NCBI GenBank assembly: GCA_016937725.1
Contig: JAFGVZ010000094.1
Span: 1 to 29,437, forward strand
DNA length: 29,437 nucleotides
Direction: 5' to 3'
From: Paracoccaceae bacterium
Lineage (GTDB): Bacteria > Pseudomonadota > Alphaproteobacteria > Rhodobacterales > Rhodobacteraceae
The notes under the pieces were generated by a model. It had not been told where the DNA came from and did no database searches. It worked only from the letters and a program-made list of their open reading frames with translations. Below, piece by piece: positions 7,784-15,578 of this stretch; position 1 is the stretch's first letter, and each line of letters begins with the position of its first letter. A program made the position numbers and the translations under genes.

Positions 7784-8638
7784 ATGTCAGAGAAGATCAT
7801 CGCGCTGGTGGACGGGTCCATCTATTCCGAAAGCGTGTGCCACCATGCGGCATGGATCGCCAAAGCCACGGGCGCCCCGGTGGAGTTGATCCACGTTCTG
7901 GGCCGCCGCGACGCGCCAGAAGCGCGTGACCTGTCCGGCGCGATCCGGCTGGGCGCCCGCAGCGCACTGATGAGCGAGCTGGCAGAGCTGGACGCCCAGC
8001 GCGCCAAGCTGATGAACCACCGCGGTCGCGCCATTCTGGACGATGCGCGCGCGCTCGTGGAACAGGCAGGCGCACAAGGTGTCACCACCCGCCTGCGCCA
8101 CGGCGATGTGGTCGAGGCGATATCCGAAATCGAGGCCGACGCCCGCGTCATCCTGATCGGCAAACGCGGCGAGGCCGCTGACTTTGCCAAAGGGCATTTG
8201 GGGTCGAACCTGGAGCGCATCGTGCGCACTGCGACCAAGCCCGTTTTCGTTGCCTCACGTGCGTTTCAGCCCATCACTTCGGTGCTGGTGGCCTATGATG
8301 GGGGGCGTTCGGCCATGAAGGCGGTGGACCATATCGCGCGCAGCCCACTTTTCGCGGGGCTGGCCGTGACCGTCGTCACCGTCGGGCCAGACAGTGCAGA
8401 GGCGCGCAAAGGCTTGGCCGATGCACAGGCGCTTTTGAAGGCCGCAGGCATCGCGGCTGAAACCCGCATCATCCCCGGCCAACCGGAAACCGAGCTTGGC
8501 AAGCTGGTCGAGGCCGAAGGCTTTGGCATGGTCGTCATGGGCGCCTATGGCCATTCGCGCATCCGTAGCCTTGTCATCGGGTCCAGCACCACAGAGATGG
8601 TGCGCAGCTGCAAGGTGCCGGTTGTGCTTATGCGCTAG
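7784..8638 (+). CDS. Universal stress protein with two UspA domains
   Basis: A 284-aa cytosolic protein made of two tandem Usp domains (about 1-150 and 160-284). Domain 1 begins IIALVDGSIYSES and contains GKRGEAADFAKGHLGSNLERI. Domain 2 begins VLVAYDGGRSAMKA and ends GAYGHSRIRSLVIGSSTTE, close to the G-x2-G-x9-G-S/T ATP-binding pattern of ATP-type Usp proteins. It starts 12 bp after the SulP gene with a strong GGGGG-type Shine-Dalgarno. Usp proteins are known to accompany and in some cases regulate transporters (for example, TeaD with the TRAP transporter TeaABC in Halomonas). A regulatory role for the linked SulP transporter through nucleotide binding is therefore plausible but not shown. 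Confidence 0.92.
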   Translation: MSEKIIALVDGSIYSESVCHHAAWIAKATGAPVELIHVLGRRDAPEARDLSGAIRLGARSALMSELAELDAQRAKLMNHRGRAILDDARALVEQAGAQGVTTRLRHGDVVEAISEIEADARVILIGKRGEAADFAKGHLGSNLERIVRTATKPVFVASRAFQPITSVLVAYDGGRSAMKAVDHIARSPLFAGLAVTVVTVGPDSAEARKGLADAQALLKAAGIAAETRIIPGQPETELGKLVEAEGFGMVVMGAYGHSRIRSLVIGSSTTEMVRSCKVPVVLMR

Positions 8639-8658
8639 GGCGGCCGCGGCACGAAAAT

Positions 8659-8687
8659 TCAAACTCGAATTTATTTTGCGAGTTTGA
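8659..8687. promoter_or_regulatory. Perfect 9-bp inverted repeat, probable operator
   Basis: TCAAACTCG (8659-8667) and CGAGTTTGA (8679-8687) are separated by an 11-nt AT-rich spacer. Arm centres are 20 bp apart, two helical turns, which suits a dimeric regulator. No U-run follows on the plus strand, so this is less likely to be the sulP-uspA terminator. The right arm overlaps the FNR-like box. Confidence 0.5.
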
Positions 8688-8697
8688 TTCAGATCAT
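8684..8697 (+). promoter_or_regulatory. FNR/CRP-family binding box (FnrL-like)
   Basis: TTGAT-TCAG-ATCAT matches the FNR consensus TTGAT-N4-ATCAA at nine of ten fixed positions. It lies about 100 bp before the channel gene. If it acts as a class II activator site centred near -41.5, transcription would begin near 8732, with the TGACTAGCAA stretch around 8716-8725 in the -10 position. In Rhodobacteraceae FnrL is the oxygen-sensing regulator that uses this motif. Function here is inferred. Confidence 0.6.
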
Positions 8698-8789
8698 CCC
8701 AACCTCGGCGCTGTTTGACTAGCAAAAGCCCATGCCGCCCCCAACGGGCGTTGCGCAGCTTTTGATGTCATTCCGAAAGGATGCAAGCC

Positions 8790-9764
8790 GTGGTCACACA
8801 AACACTTTCCCTAGAAGGCTCACGCCTCGCCAATTTTCCGATCATGTTCTTTGCAATTCCGATGGGGTTGTTCGGCACAACGCTTGCTCTGCATGCCGCC
8901 GAAAAAGCGTATGGCTTGGCAGGCACCTATTCCGAAACCGCGCTCTATATCTCTGGTGCGGTCTTGTTGACGATCGCCGCGCTCTACCTGTTGAAAGCGC
9001 TTTTCGCAGGCGCTAGCGTTGCTCATGAATGGCACCACCCCATTCGCATTGCGTTTTTTCCGGCCGCATCGATTTCGCTTTTGCTTATGGCCACAGCGCT
9101 GACCACCGACCACCCACAAACCGCGCTTTGGGTTTGGGGCATCGGCACCGCGCTGCAAGGCACGCTGGCGTTGGCGGTCATCGGGTCTTGGATCGGCCAT
9201 CGCAGTTTCCAGACGGGCCACCTGACCCCGGCATGGTTCATTCCCGCGGTCGGCAACGTAATCGTGCCCATCGCCGGGGCGCGGCTTGGCTATTTCGAAA
9301 TCTCTTGGCTGTTCTTCTCGGGCGGGCTGATGTTCTGGGTCATCTTGCTGACATTGGTGGCCCAACGCCTGATGTTTCACGATCCGCTACCGGGCAAGAT
9401 GGTGCCGACCCTTATGATCCTCGTCGCGCCCCCGGCCGTAGCCTTTGTCGCATGGCTAAACCTGACCGGAGAGGTCGGACCCTTCGGGCATATCCTGCTC
9501 AGCCTTGGCTATGTCTTCGCCGCGATTGTCATTACCCAGATTACCAAGTTCCGGAGCATTCCCTTCGCGCTGTCCTGGTGGGCCTTGTCCTTTCCCATCG
9601 CGGCGCTGACCGTGGCCAGTTTCGCCTATGCGAGCGACGCAGGGTCCGCCGCGCACAAGACCATCGGGACCGTTTTGCTCGTAGTGCTTATGACCGCGAT
9701 CACCGGGCTTGTGGCGCGCACCTCTCTGGCGATTTTGCGCAAAGAGATTTGCATCGCAGAGTAG
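8790..9764 (+). CDS. SLAC1/TehA-type anion channel or transporter (TDT family)
   Basis: A membrane protein of about 324 aa with roughly ten hydrophobic segments and the pattern of the tellurite-resistance/dicarboxylate transporter (SLAC1/TehA) family. It has an N-terminal LANFPIMFFAIPMGLFGTTL, a PAWFIPAVGNVIVPIAGA segment near residue 155, and a conserved SWWALSFPIAA near the C-terminal third. Members are passive anion channels or organic-acid transporters in the inner membrane. I prefer the GTG at 8790, which has AAAGGA eight bases upstream; the ATG at 8781 sits directly on that Shine-Dalgarno sequence. Upstream are a 9-bp dyad and an FNR-like box, so expression probably responds to oxygen. 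The gene is convergent with dabA and shares a terminator hairpin with it. The substrate is unknown; an anion such as nitrate, formate, bicarbonate or a dicarboxylate is possible. Confidence 0.85.
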   Translation: MVTQTLSLEGSRLANFPIMFFAIPMGLFGTTLALHAAEKAYGLAGTYSETALYISGAVLLTIAALYLLKALFAGASVAHEWHHPIRIAFFPAASISLLLMATALTTDHPQTALWVWGIGTALQGTLALAVIGSWIGHRSFQTGHLTPAWFIPAVGNVIVPIAGARLGYFEISWLFFSGGLMFWVILLTLVAQRLMFHDPLPGKMVPTLMILVAPPAVAFVAWLNLTGEVGPFGHILLSLGYVFAAIVITQITKFRSIPFALSWWALSFPIAALTVASFAYASDAGSAAHKTIGTVLLVVLMTAITGLVARTSLAILRKEICIAE

Positions 9765-9782
9765 TCCCTTTCCAAAGAGAAA

Positions 9783-9811
9783 CTGACACCGCCGCATTTC
9801 GGCGGTGTCAG
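9783..9811 (-). terminator. Intrinsic terminator of the dabBA operon
   Basis: A perfect 12-bp stem (CTGACACCGCCG with CGGCGGTGTCAG) closes a 5-nt loop. On the minus strand it is followed by GTTTCTCTTT, a U-rich tail, 13 bases after the dabA stop. On the plus strand no U-tract follows, but the same hairpin may also stop transcripts from the convergent channel gene. Confidence 0.85.
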
Positions 9812-9824
9812 GGTGGTCAGACCG

Positions 9825-12203
9825 TCAGGCTGCCTTGGCCTGCACCTCGGCTCCGTCCCAGACCAGACCGGGGCGGTAGCGCGAGACGACCTTGCCGCCT
9901 TCCAGCGCGAACAGGTGCAGCCAGCCATTGTCGAACAACGCCTGCACATCGGGGTGCTTGGCCAGAATATCGGCAATCGCTTGGGTCGGTGCTTCGACCA
10001 TAACCGACAGGCGCAAAGGCTCATGCGCCAGCCCTTCGCCATCGTGAATGCTTTGCCACGGCAGACCGGGGCGCAACACGCCGCCATTACCCTGCACCAC
10101 ACCGATGCCACCCACTACGTTATGGATCAGCTTGTTGCCACCGCCGAACGCCTCGGGCGCAACGCCTGACCCATAATATTGCAGGCTGATCCAGCTTGCC
10201 ACGACCACGGGCGCCGTCAGGATCAGCTCCAGCGTGGCAAAGCCCGCGTCATCCTGCCAATCGTAATTGTGCAGGAACGCCCGCCCGTGAAGGTTGGTGC
10301 CTTTGGTCGCCTGACGCGGGGCCGCGACAAAAGCCGCACAGCCTGCAAGCCCCCATTCGGGGCGCAGTTCTGCCCAGTTGGCCGCCCGCTCGGTGATGGT
10401 TTGCGCTTTCGCACCCGGCAGGCGCAGCGCCCGCTCGGCCCGCGATTGCGCGCCCGCCGCTTTCAGCCAGCGCCGCGCTTGTGCCAAACGATCCTTGTGG
10501 GCGGGGGCCGGGCAATCATCGTAAAGCGTGATTTCGTCCGTGGTGGTGTCGTGCAAGCCCGCCACGAACAGCACATCATCGGCCACGGCAATGCCATGCG
10601 CGGGCAACCCGGCGCGCGTCTCGGGATCGTTGAGCAAAATCGCCAGCATCCGCGACGACACCTCGCCCGTCTGCCCTGCACAGGCCCCGCAATGATAGGC
10701 ACTTTCATGCGGGTTGTTGGTCACGCTTGCGCCGTGCCCCAGCAGCAGCACCAAGGGGGCATGGCCCTTGGTCATGCTCATGGCAGTCAGCACTTTCGCG
10801 CCAATATCCGCCTTTTGCTCGGCACTTAGCCCACCTTCAACCTGCGGTGCAGGGGATTTCGCGGCCTTCGCACCGTCCAGACACAGCGCACCCTTGACCA
10901 GCTTCCAGCCATAGATCGGCCCAGCAGATTCGACGAAGGCAAACGACGACACCGCAGCCTGCCGGAACCGGCCCCATGCCCGCGCGGCGCGGGCGGAAAT
11001 ACGCGCCTCTTCCTCTGCCGCGGGCGCGGCGTGGCTACAAGTGGTCAGCGCCGGGTTCAAAAGCACCGGCAGGTGGATTTGCGTCTGGTCGGTGCCGTGG
11101 GGCCGGTGCGCCAAGGGCAGGCCGAAAAAGCCAGCAAACCCAATGGTTTCAATCCCGCCATCCTGCGCTTCCAACGCGCGCCGGAACACTTCGGACCGCA
11201 CGTCAATGCAGAAAGCCGCCTGCATCTCTGGCCCGCCGGTTGCCTCTGTGGCGCCTGCGAAAGCCGCGATCAGGCTACGTTGATGCGCGCGCTCGGCGGC
11301 TTCTTGCAAGATCACATCGACCACCTGTGCGGGGCTTGGCACCAAGGGCGCGGCATGCGCAGCCCGTGTCTGCGCCCATGGCTTGGCGGCTTGCGGGGCA
11401 AGCTCTAGCAGCGCCTCTTCCCAAATTAGCCGAATGGCCAACAGGTCGGTGATGGTCGCGTCGCTGGACCCGGCCAATTCGGCCCGCCACAAGAGCCACC
11501 GGGCGTGCTGCGACCAGCCGCCAATATCCATCAGCAACCGATGAAAGACCTGCTCGGCCACATCCTCGCCCAGCCCCAGCCGGTCGGCGGCGCGCAGGAT
11601 GGCGCGTTCCGGCGTGTCGGGCGCGCTCGCGACATGCGCGCAGAACCCGGTCAACCCAGCCACTTCGGGCGTCAGGTCATGCGTGGCCCATTCCCGCCAG
11701 CCCGCGAAAGCCGAATGGCTGGGCGCTGGCGTCCAGAGCGCTTGGCCCCGGTCGAAATAGCCCGCCGCCCAAAGCCCGAAACACCGATCAATCAGCGCGG
11801 GCCAGTCGGTGCCCGTGGCATGGGCAGCCAGAAGCGCGACAGTCGGCAGCGCGCGCGGCGCGGGGCTGTCGGTGGCAAGCTGGCTTTTCAGCGCCTCCAG
11901 GGTGGCGGGCTTGTTGCCGTGCGGGCAAGCGCCGAGCGCCTCTGCCAGATCACCATCTGTGATGGTGCCATCCGCCACCGCGCGGGCGTAGTCTGCGCGT
12001 TCGCGTGTGACCCGAACACCGGCCACACGCGCAAGCCGCGCGCTGGCGGTCGCCAGATCTTCTGCCACCTGCCCCATGAATGGGTTCACGGCAACCGTGG
12101 CATCCAGCGGAAAGGCGGGCGGGATGTCGCGCGCGGCGGCCTCGGCAGCTTTCAGAATGCCCGAGATATGCGCGGGCGTGAACTGGTCTTGCTTGTGGAA
12201 CAT
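9825..12203 (-). CDS. dabA: DabA, carbonic-anhydrase-like subunit of the inorganic-carbon accumulating complex (DUF2309)
   Basis: A 792-aa protein of the UPF0753/DUF2309 family. DabA works with the membrane subunit DabB as an energy-coupled vectorial carbonic anhydrase that traps CO2 as bicarbonate in the cytoplasm. The zinc site described for Halothiobacillus DabA (C351, D353, H524, C539) has clear counterparts here: Cys332 and Asp334 in FCIDVRSE, His490 in LLLGHGAS, and Cys505 in SAYHCGACAGQ, with the same spacing within each pair. The family N-terminal FPLDATVAVNPFMG is at residues 31-44. The ATG at 12203 is preceded by GGGAGAG. It starts 12 bp after the dabB stop, and a strong terminator follows it. 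Its length is within the family range, and no key residue is missing. Confidence 0.95.
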   Translation of the reverse strand: MFHKQDQFTPAHISGILKAAEAAARDIPPAFPLDATVAVNPFMGQVAEDLATASARLARVAGVRVTRERADYARAVADGTITDGDLAEALGACPHGNKPATLEALKSQLATDSPAPRALPTVALLAAHATGTDWPALIDRCFGLWAAGYFDRGQALWTPAPSHSAFAGWREWATHDLTPEVAGLTGFCAHVASAPDTPERAILRAADRLGLGEDVAEQVFHRLLMDIGGWSQHARWLLWRAELAGSSDATITDLLAIRLIWEEALLELAPQAAKPWAQTRAAHAAPLVPSPAQVVDVILQEAAERAHQRSLIAAFAGATEATGGPEMQAAFCIDVRSEVFRRALEAQDGGIETIGFAGFFGLPLAHRPHGTDQTQIHLPVLLNPALTTCSHAAPAAEEEARISARAARAWGRFRQAAVSSFAFVESAGPIYGWKLVKGALCLDGAKAAKSPAPQVEGGLSAEQKADIGAKVLTAMSMTKGHAPLVLLLGHGASVTNNPHESAYHCGACAGQTGEVSSRMLAILLNDPETRAGLPAHGIAVADDVLFVAGLHDTTTDEITLYDDCPAPAHKDRLAQARRWLKAAGAQSRAERALRLPGAKAQTITERAANWAELRPEWGLAGCAAFVAAPRQATKGTNLHGRAFLHNYDWQDDAGFATLELILTAPVVVASWISLQYYGSGVAPEAFGGGNKLIHNVVGGIGVVQGNGGVLRPGLPWQSIHDGEGLAHEPLRLSVMVEAPTQAIADILAKHPDVQALFDNGWLHLFALEGGKVVSRYRPGLVWDGAEVQAKAA

Positions 12204-12215
12204 CTGCTCTCTCCC

Positions 12216-13766
12216 TTACGCTTTGGTGGTGGTCCGCAGGCCGCCGATCAGGCGGTCCAGCACGGCATTCAGATACAGGCCATTGGCAATATGCACCCGC
12301 AGCCCGGCCGTCGCCGGATGATGCGCCCAAAGCGGGAACAATGCCTGCGCAACCGCGATCAGGCCGAACGAGCCAAGCGCCAACACGATCAGCGCCCATT
12401 CCAGCGCACCGGGGACGGGTGGCGCGGGCAGATGCGGCCCCCAAAGGGCACCTGCGATCACATGTAGCGCAAAATAGGCCACGGCGGCGGCCAGCGAGGC
12501 CAAGGCGGTGCGCTGCGTCAGCGCGCGCGGGGCGGCATCTGCCAGACCTTGGGCCACCAAGTAGGCAACTCCGAAGATCAGGATCGCGCCAAGGGCCAAG
12601 GCTTGGGCAGATTTCGCGCCCATCACCGCGCCGAAGCCGGTGGCCACCACCGCGTATATCGCCAGCGCCAACAAGAAGGCCCGCGCCACCGCGCCAAGGC
12701 CGGGCACGGCGACCGGACCGGGCCGGGTAACACCCGCGACCGCCCGAACAGCACCACCGGAGGCAAGGAACGCATGCGCCTTGTACATGGAATGCGCCAC
12801 GATATGCAGCAGTGCCAGCGCCCACAGGCCCAATCCGCATTGCAGCAGCATGAACCCCATCTGGCTGACGGTGGACCATGCAAGCGCGGTTTTCACGGCG
12901 CTTTGCGTTAGCATGACCATGGCTCCGAACAGCGCGGTCAGACCACCGAGCATCACCAGCGCAGCCAAAGCGCCGGGGCTGGCTTGCACGAGTTCTGCGT
13001 TGCGGATCAGCAGAAAGCCACCGGCGTTAATAATGCCCGCATGCAGCAAAGCGGATACAGGGGTCGGCGCTTCCATCACTTCTGTCAGCCAGCCATGCAG
13101 CGGGAAAGACGCGGTTTTCAGCGCCGCTGCCAGCACCAGGAAGCCAACGGCCACATGCCCCGCCACCGGCAGACCATCTTGTGCAGCCGCGCCCAGCGCC
13201 ACCACATCAACAGTGCCAAAGGCTTGCCACAGAAACAATGCGGCCAGAACCAGTGCCAAATCGCCCGCGCCCCAGACAATGGTGAACTTGGTGGCCGCGC
13301 GCTGGGCTTCTGCCCGGTCGGCATAGAACAACAGCAAGTGCCGCAGCACCAAACCGACGGCGATGAAAGACGCAATCAGCACCGGCAAGCTGCCCGACTG
13401 CACAAGCGTCAGAACAGCGGCGAGCGCGGTCAGCATAAGGCCGTGGAACTGCCCTTCATGCGCTTCGCCATCCAGATAGCTGCGCGAGTAGCGCACCACG
13501 ATCCAGCCAACAAAGGCCACAAGCAGGGTCATGGTCGCGCTGGCGGCATCCAACCGCAGCGAAAGACCGCCCGTCCCAGTGCTGACCGCACCACCCATGA
13601 CAAGTTGACCCGCGCCCAGTGCAGCAAGCGCCAGCGCGCCAAGCGCCGCCGCCTCTGCCAGTTGCGGCACAAGTGCAGGGCGGCGGCCGGGGCGCAGAAA
13701 CCCAAGGATGGCAGCCACCAGAACAAGTAGCGGGGCAAAGTGGCCCAATGGCAAAAGCGTCGTCAT
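12216..13766 (-). CDS. dabB: DabB, proton-conducting membrane subunit of the inorganic-carbon accumulating complex
   Basis: A 516-aa polytopic membrane protein of the NADH-quinone oxidoreductase chain 5 / MrpA family (about 13-14 hydrophobic segments). It carries FPLHGWLTEVMEAPTPVSALLHAGIINAG split over the conserved antiporter-type helix region, and HIVAHSMYKAHAFLASG, both typical of proton-translocating subunits. Next to a dabA gene, this identifies DabB, which couples ion gradient energy to CO2 hydration. It is not a respiratory complex I or Mrp subunit, because no other nuo or mrp gene is adjacent. It begins with ATG at 13766 behind GGAGGG and is the first gene of the dabBA operon. A LysR regulator is transcribed divergently from a 98-bp AT-rich gap. 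Confidence 0.92.
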   Translation of the reverse strand: MTTLLPLGHFAPLLVLVAAILGFLRPGRRPALVPQLAEAAALGALALAALGAGQLVMGGAVSTGTGGLSLRLDAASATMTLLVAFVGWIVVRYSRSYLDGEAHEGQFHGLMLTALAAVLTLVQSGSLPVLIASFIAVGLVLRHLLLFYADRAEAQRAATKFTIVWGAGDLALVLAALFLWQAFGTVDVVALGAAAQDGLPVAGHVAVGFLVLAAALKTASFPLHGWLTEVMEAPTPVSALLHAGIINAGGFLLIRNAELVQASPGALAALVMLGGLTALFGAMVMLTQSAVKTALAWSTVSQMGFMLLQCGLGLWALALLHIVAHSMYKAHAFLASGGAVRAVAGVTRPGPVAVPGLGAVARAFLLALAIYAVVATGFGAVMGAKSAQALALGAILIFGVAYLVAQGLADAAPRALTQRTALASLAAAVAYFALHVIAGALWGPHLPAPPVPGALEWALIVLALGSFGLIAVAQALFPLWAHHPATAGLRVHIANGLYLNAVLDRLIGGLRTTTKA

Positions 13767-13821
13767 GTCAGCCCTCCGGTGAAAAATGCTGCATTGCGGA
13801 TAACACTTGCCATTCTTCTAT

Positions 13822-13859
13822 AAAATTACATATTTTCTTTATTATCGTTCTTTTTGATA
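13822..13859. promoter_or_regulatory. Divergent dabB/lysR control region with two dyads
   Basis: The 98-bp gap is strikingly AT-rich against a GC-rich background. It holds AAAAT-TACAT-ATTTT (13822-13836) and TATC-N9-GATA (13843-13859). The second contains a T-N11-A core, the loose pattern of LysR operators, and ends only five bases before the lysR start, suiting autoregulation. Exact promoters are not clear. Confidence 0.4.
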
Positions 13860-13864
13860 GAATA

Positions 13865-14731
13865 ATGCTGAACCTGCATCACCTGCGCCTGTTTCGCGCC
13901 GTAGCCACGGACGGCACCCTGACGGGTGCTGCCGGACGGTTGAACCTGTCGCAATCCGCCCTCTCTACACAGATCAAGGCCCTGGAAAGCGCGCTGGGCC
14001 ATGACCTGTTCGAACGCCGCGGGCGCGGGCTGGTGCTGACCGAAGCGGGACGAATCGCGCTAGAACATGCCGAAACCATCTTCCGAACCGCCGAAGACCT
14101 GTCGGCAACATTGCGCGAACGCGGGCAGGTGCGCCGTGCGCTGCGCGTCGGCGCGCTGGCCACGCTGTCGCGCAATTTCCAGATGCAGTTTCTGGAACCG
14201 CTGGTGGGCCGCGCCGATGTCGAGGTGGTGCTACGGTCCGGCAACCAAAGCGACCTTCTGCGTGGGCTGGACGCCATGGCCTATGACGTGGTGCTGACCA
14301 ACCTTGCGCCCGCGCGGGATGCGGCCAGCCCATGGCGGGTGCAACGCATTGCCTCGCAACCAGTTAGCCTGATCGGCACGCCTTTGCGGGCGGCCCGCGC
14401 ACCAATGGCCTTGCCGGACCTGCTGACCTATGCGCCACTTGTGCTTCCCACGCCGGAAACCGCGCTACGCGCCGCGTTCGACGGGCTGATCGATCAGCTT
14501 GGGATTACGCCCAACATCGCCGCAGAGGCCGATGATATGGCCATGCTGCGCCTACTCGCCCGGGCCGATGCGGGTTTTGCCGTCATTCCCCCGATCGCCG
14601 TGCGGGACGAATTGCGCCAAGGAATGCTGGTGGAACTGAAACAGCTTGACGGGATAGACGAGACCTTCCTTGCCATCACCCGCGCACGGCGCTTTCCCAA
14701 CCCGCTTGTAACAGAGCTTTTAGGCACATAA
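13865..14731 (+). CDS. LysR-family transcriptional regulator next to dabBA
   Basis: A 288-aa LysR-type regulator. The winged helix-turn-helix occupies residues 1-62 (HHLRLFRAVATDGTLTGAAG, then NLSQSALSTQIKALESALG and LFERRGRGLVLTEAG), followed by a periplasmic-binding-protein-like effector domain from about residue 90. Transcribed divergently from dabB, it is the obvious candidate regulator of the dab operon, perhaps sensing a metabolite linked to carbon supply, as CbbR/CcmR-type LysR proteins do. The ATG at 13865 is chosen because the DNA-binding domain begins there. The Shine-Dalgarno is weak, and the upstream in-frame stretch lies inside the AT-rich intergenic region and dabB. The effector cannot be deduced. 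Confidence 0.9.
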   Translation: MLNLHHLRLFRAVATDGTLTGAAGRLNLSQSALSTQIKALESALGHDLFERRGRGLVLTEAGRIALEHAETIFRTAEDLSATLRERGQVRRALRVGALATLSRNFQMQFLEPLVGRADVEVVLRSGNQSDLLRGLDAMAYDVVLTNLAPARDAASPWRVQRIASQPVSLIGTPLRAARAPMALPDLLTYAPLVLPTPETALRAAFDGLIDQLGITPNIAAEADDMAMLRLLARADAGFAVIPPIAVRDELRQGMLVELKQLDGIDETFLAITRARRFPNPLVTELLGT

Positions 14732-14788
14732 AGCGCTGCCTGCGATCTTGCGCAGCCCTGCGAAAGCCGCTAAAGCGCGCGTCATGGC

Positions 14789-14864
<76 letters not shown>

Positions 14865-15578
14865 TCAAGATGCATCCTCGCTGCGCGACTGGATAATCTC
14901 GCGTGAGGCCGAGGCGAATTCGCGGCTCCACACGACCCAAGCCGTAACCGCAATGCCCACCAGCAAGGACCACGCGCCTGCCACCCATGCCAAGGCGCAC
15001 AGCGCAAAATACATGGACCGCAATCCGGCATTGAAATTTATCGCCGCGCGGGCATTCAGGTGCCCGGCCTTCAGCGCCAAGGGCAGGGTTTGCGGGTCCT
15101 CGGGGTCATTCGGCACGGCCCCCATGACCACAGAGCAATATCCGAAAACCCGGTTTGACCAGACGAATTTCAAGAACGCATTGCCCAGCATGAACAGCGG
15201 CAGAAACAGTTTGATTTGTAAAGCAACGCTGGCGCTTTCGATATTGGTCAGGCGGCTGGCCACACCCTGAAGCGGCTCGACATTCCCGATCAGGGCCAAG
15301 AGGCCGCCCATTGCCAAAAGGCAGGTCGAAGCAAAGAACGACGTGCTCTGGCGCAGGCTCATCATGATCTGTGCATCGAAAATCCGGGGCTGGCGGTGGG
15401 CCATCACCTTCATCCATTGCAACCGGTATTCCTGCATCAAAACCGTCACCGACGGGCTGGCCGCCGAGGGGTGTCCGATACGCCAACCCAGCCACAGCCA
15501 GACCGCGAAGAACAGAGCCACCGCCACGGCATCAAGCAGTGTCAGACTGCCCGCATTGTTCAAGAATGTCATGCCCAT
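14865..15578 (-). CDS. DUF599-like membrane protein
   Basis: A 237-aa membrane protein with about four hydrophobic segments: near residues 13-32 (LTLLDAVAVALFFAVWLWLG), 80-105 (FFASTCLLAMGGLLALIGNV), 120-140 and 190-222. Between them lie a charged region (RLQWMKVMAHRQPRIFDAQI) and RAAINFNAGLRSMYFALCALAW. The arrangement resembles the DUF599 family, which has no known function. The ATG at 15578 shares a base with the cobC stop (TGATG), and a second ATG two codons later is also possible. It therefore appears translationally coupled to cobC, although a cobalamin role is not established. The stop codon touches the CCA end of the convergent tRNA-Val. Confidence 0.75.
   Translation of the reverse strand: MGMTFLNNAGSLTLLDAVAVALFFAVWLWLGWRIGHPSAASPSVTVLMQEYRLQWMKVMAHRQPRIFDAQIMMSLRQSTSFFASTCLLAMGGLLALIGNVEPLQGVASRLTNIESASVALQIKLFLPLFMLGNAFLKFVWSNRVFGYCSVVMGAVPNDPEDPQTLPLALKAGHLNARAAINFNAGLRSMYFALCALAWVAGAWSLLVGIAVTAWVVWSREFASASREIIQSRSEDAS

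Noticed and set aside
9029..10003. Second plus-strand open frame of over 300 codons across the channel gene and the end of dabA
   Set aside because: It is Arg/Pro-rich with no membrane pattern, overlaps the real channel gene in another frame and runs through the terminator.
12216..13766. Reading the ND5-like protein as NuoL or MrpA
   Set aside because: No other complex I or Mrp subunit is adjacent and it is paired with a DUF2309/DabA gene, so DabB is the better call.
14732..14788. Terminator between lysR and the tRNA gene
   Set aside because: Only short 5-bp dyads without a T-run are visible.
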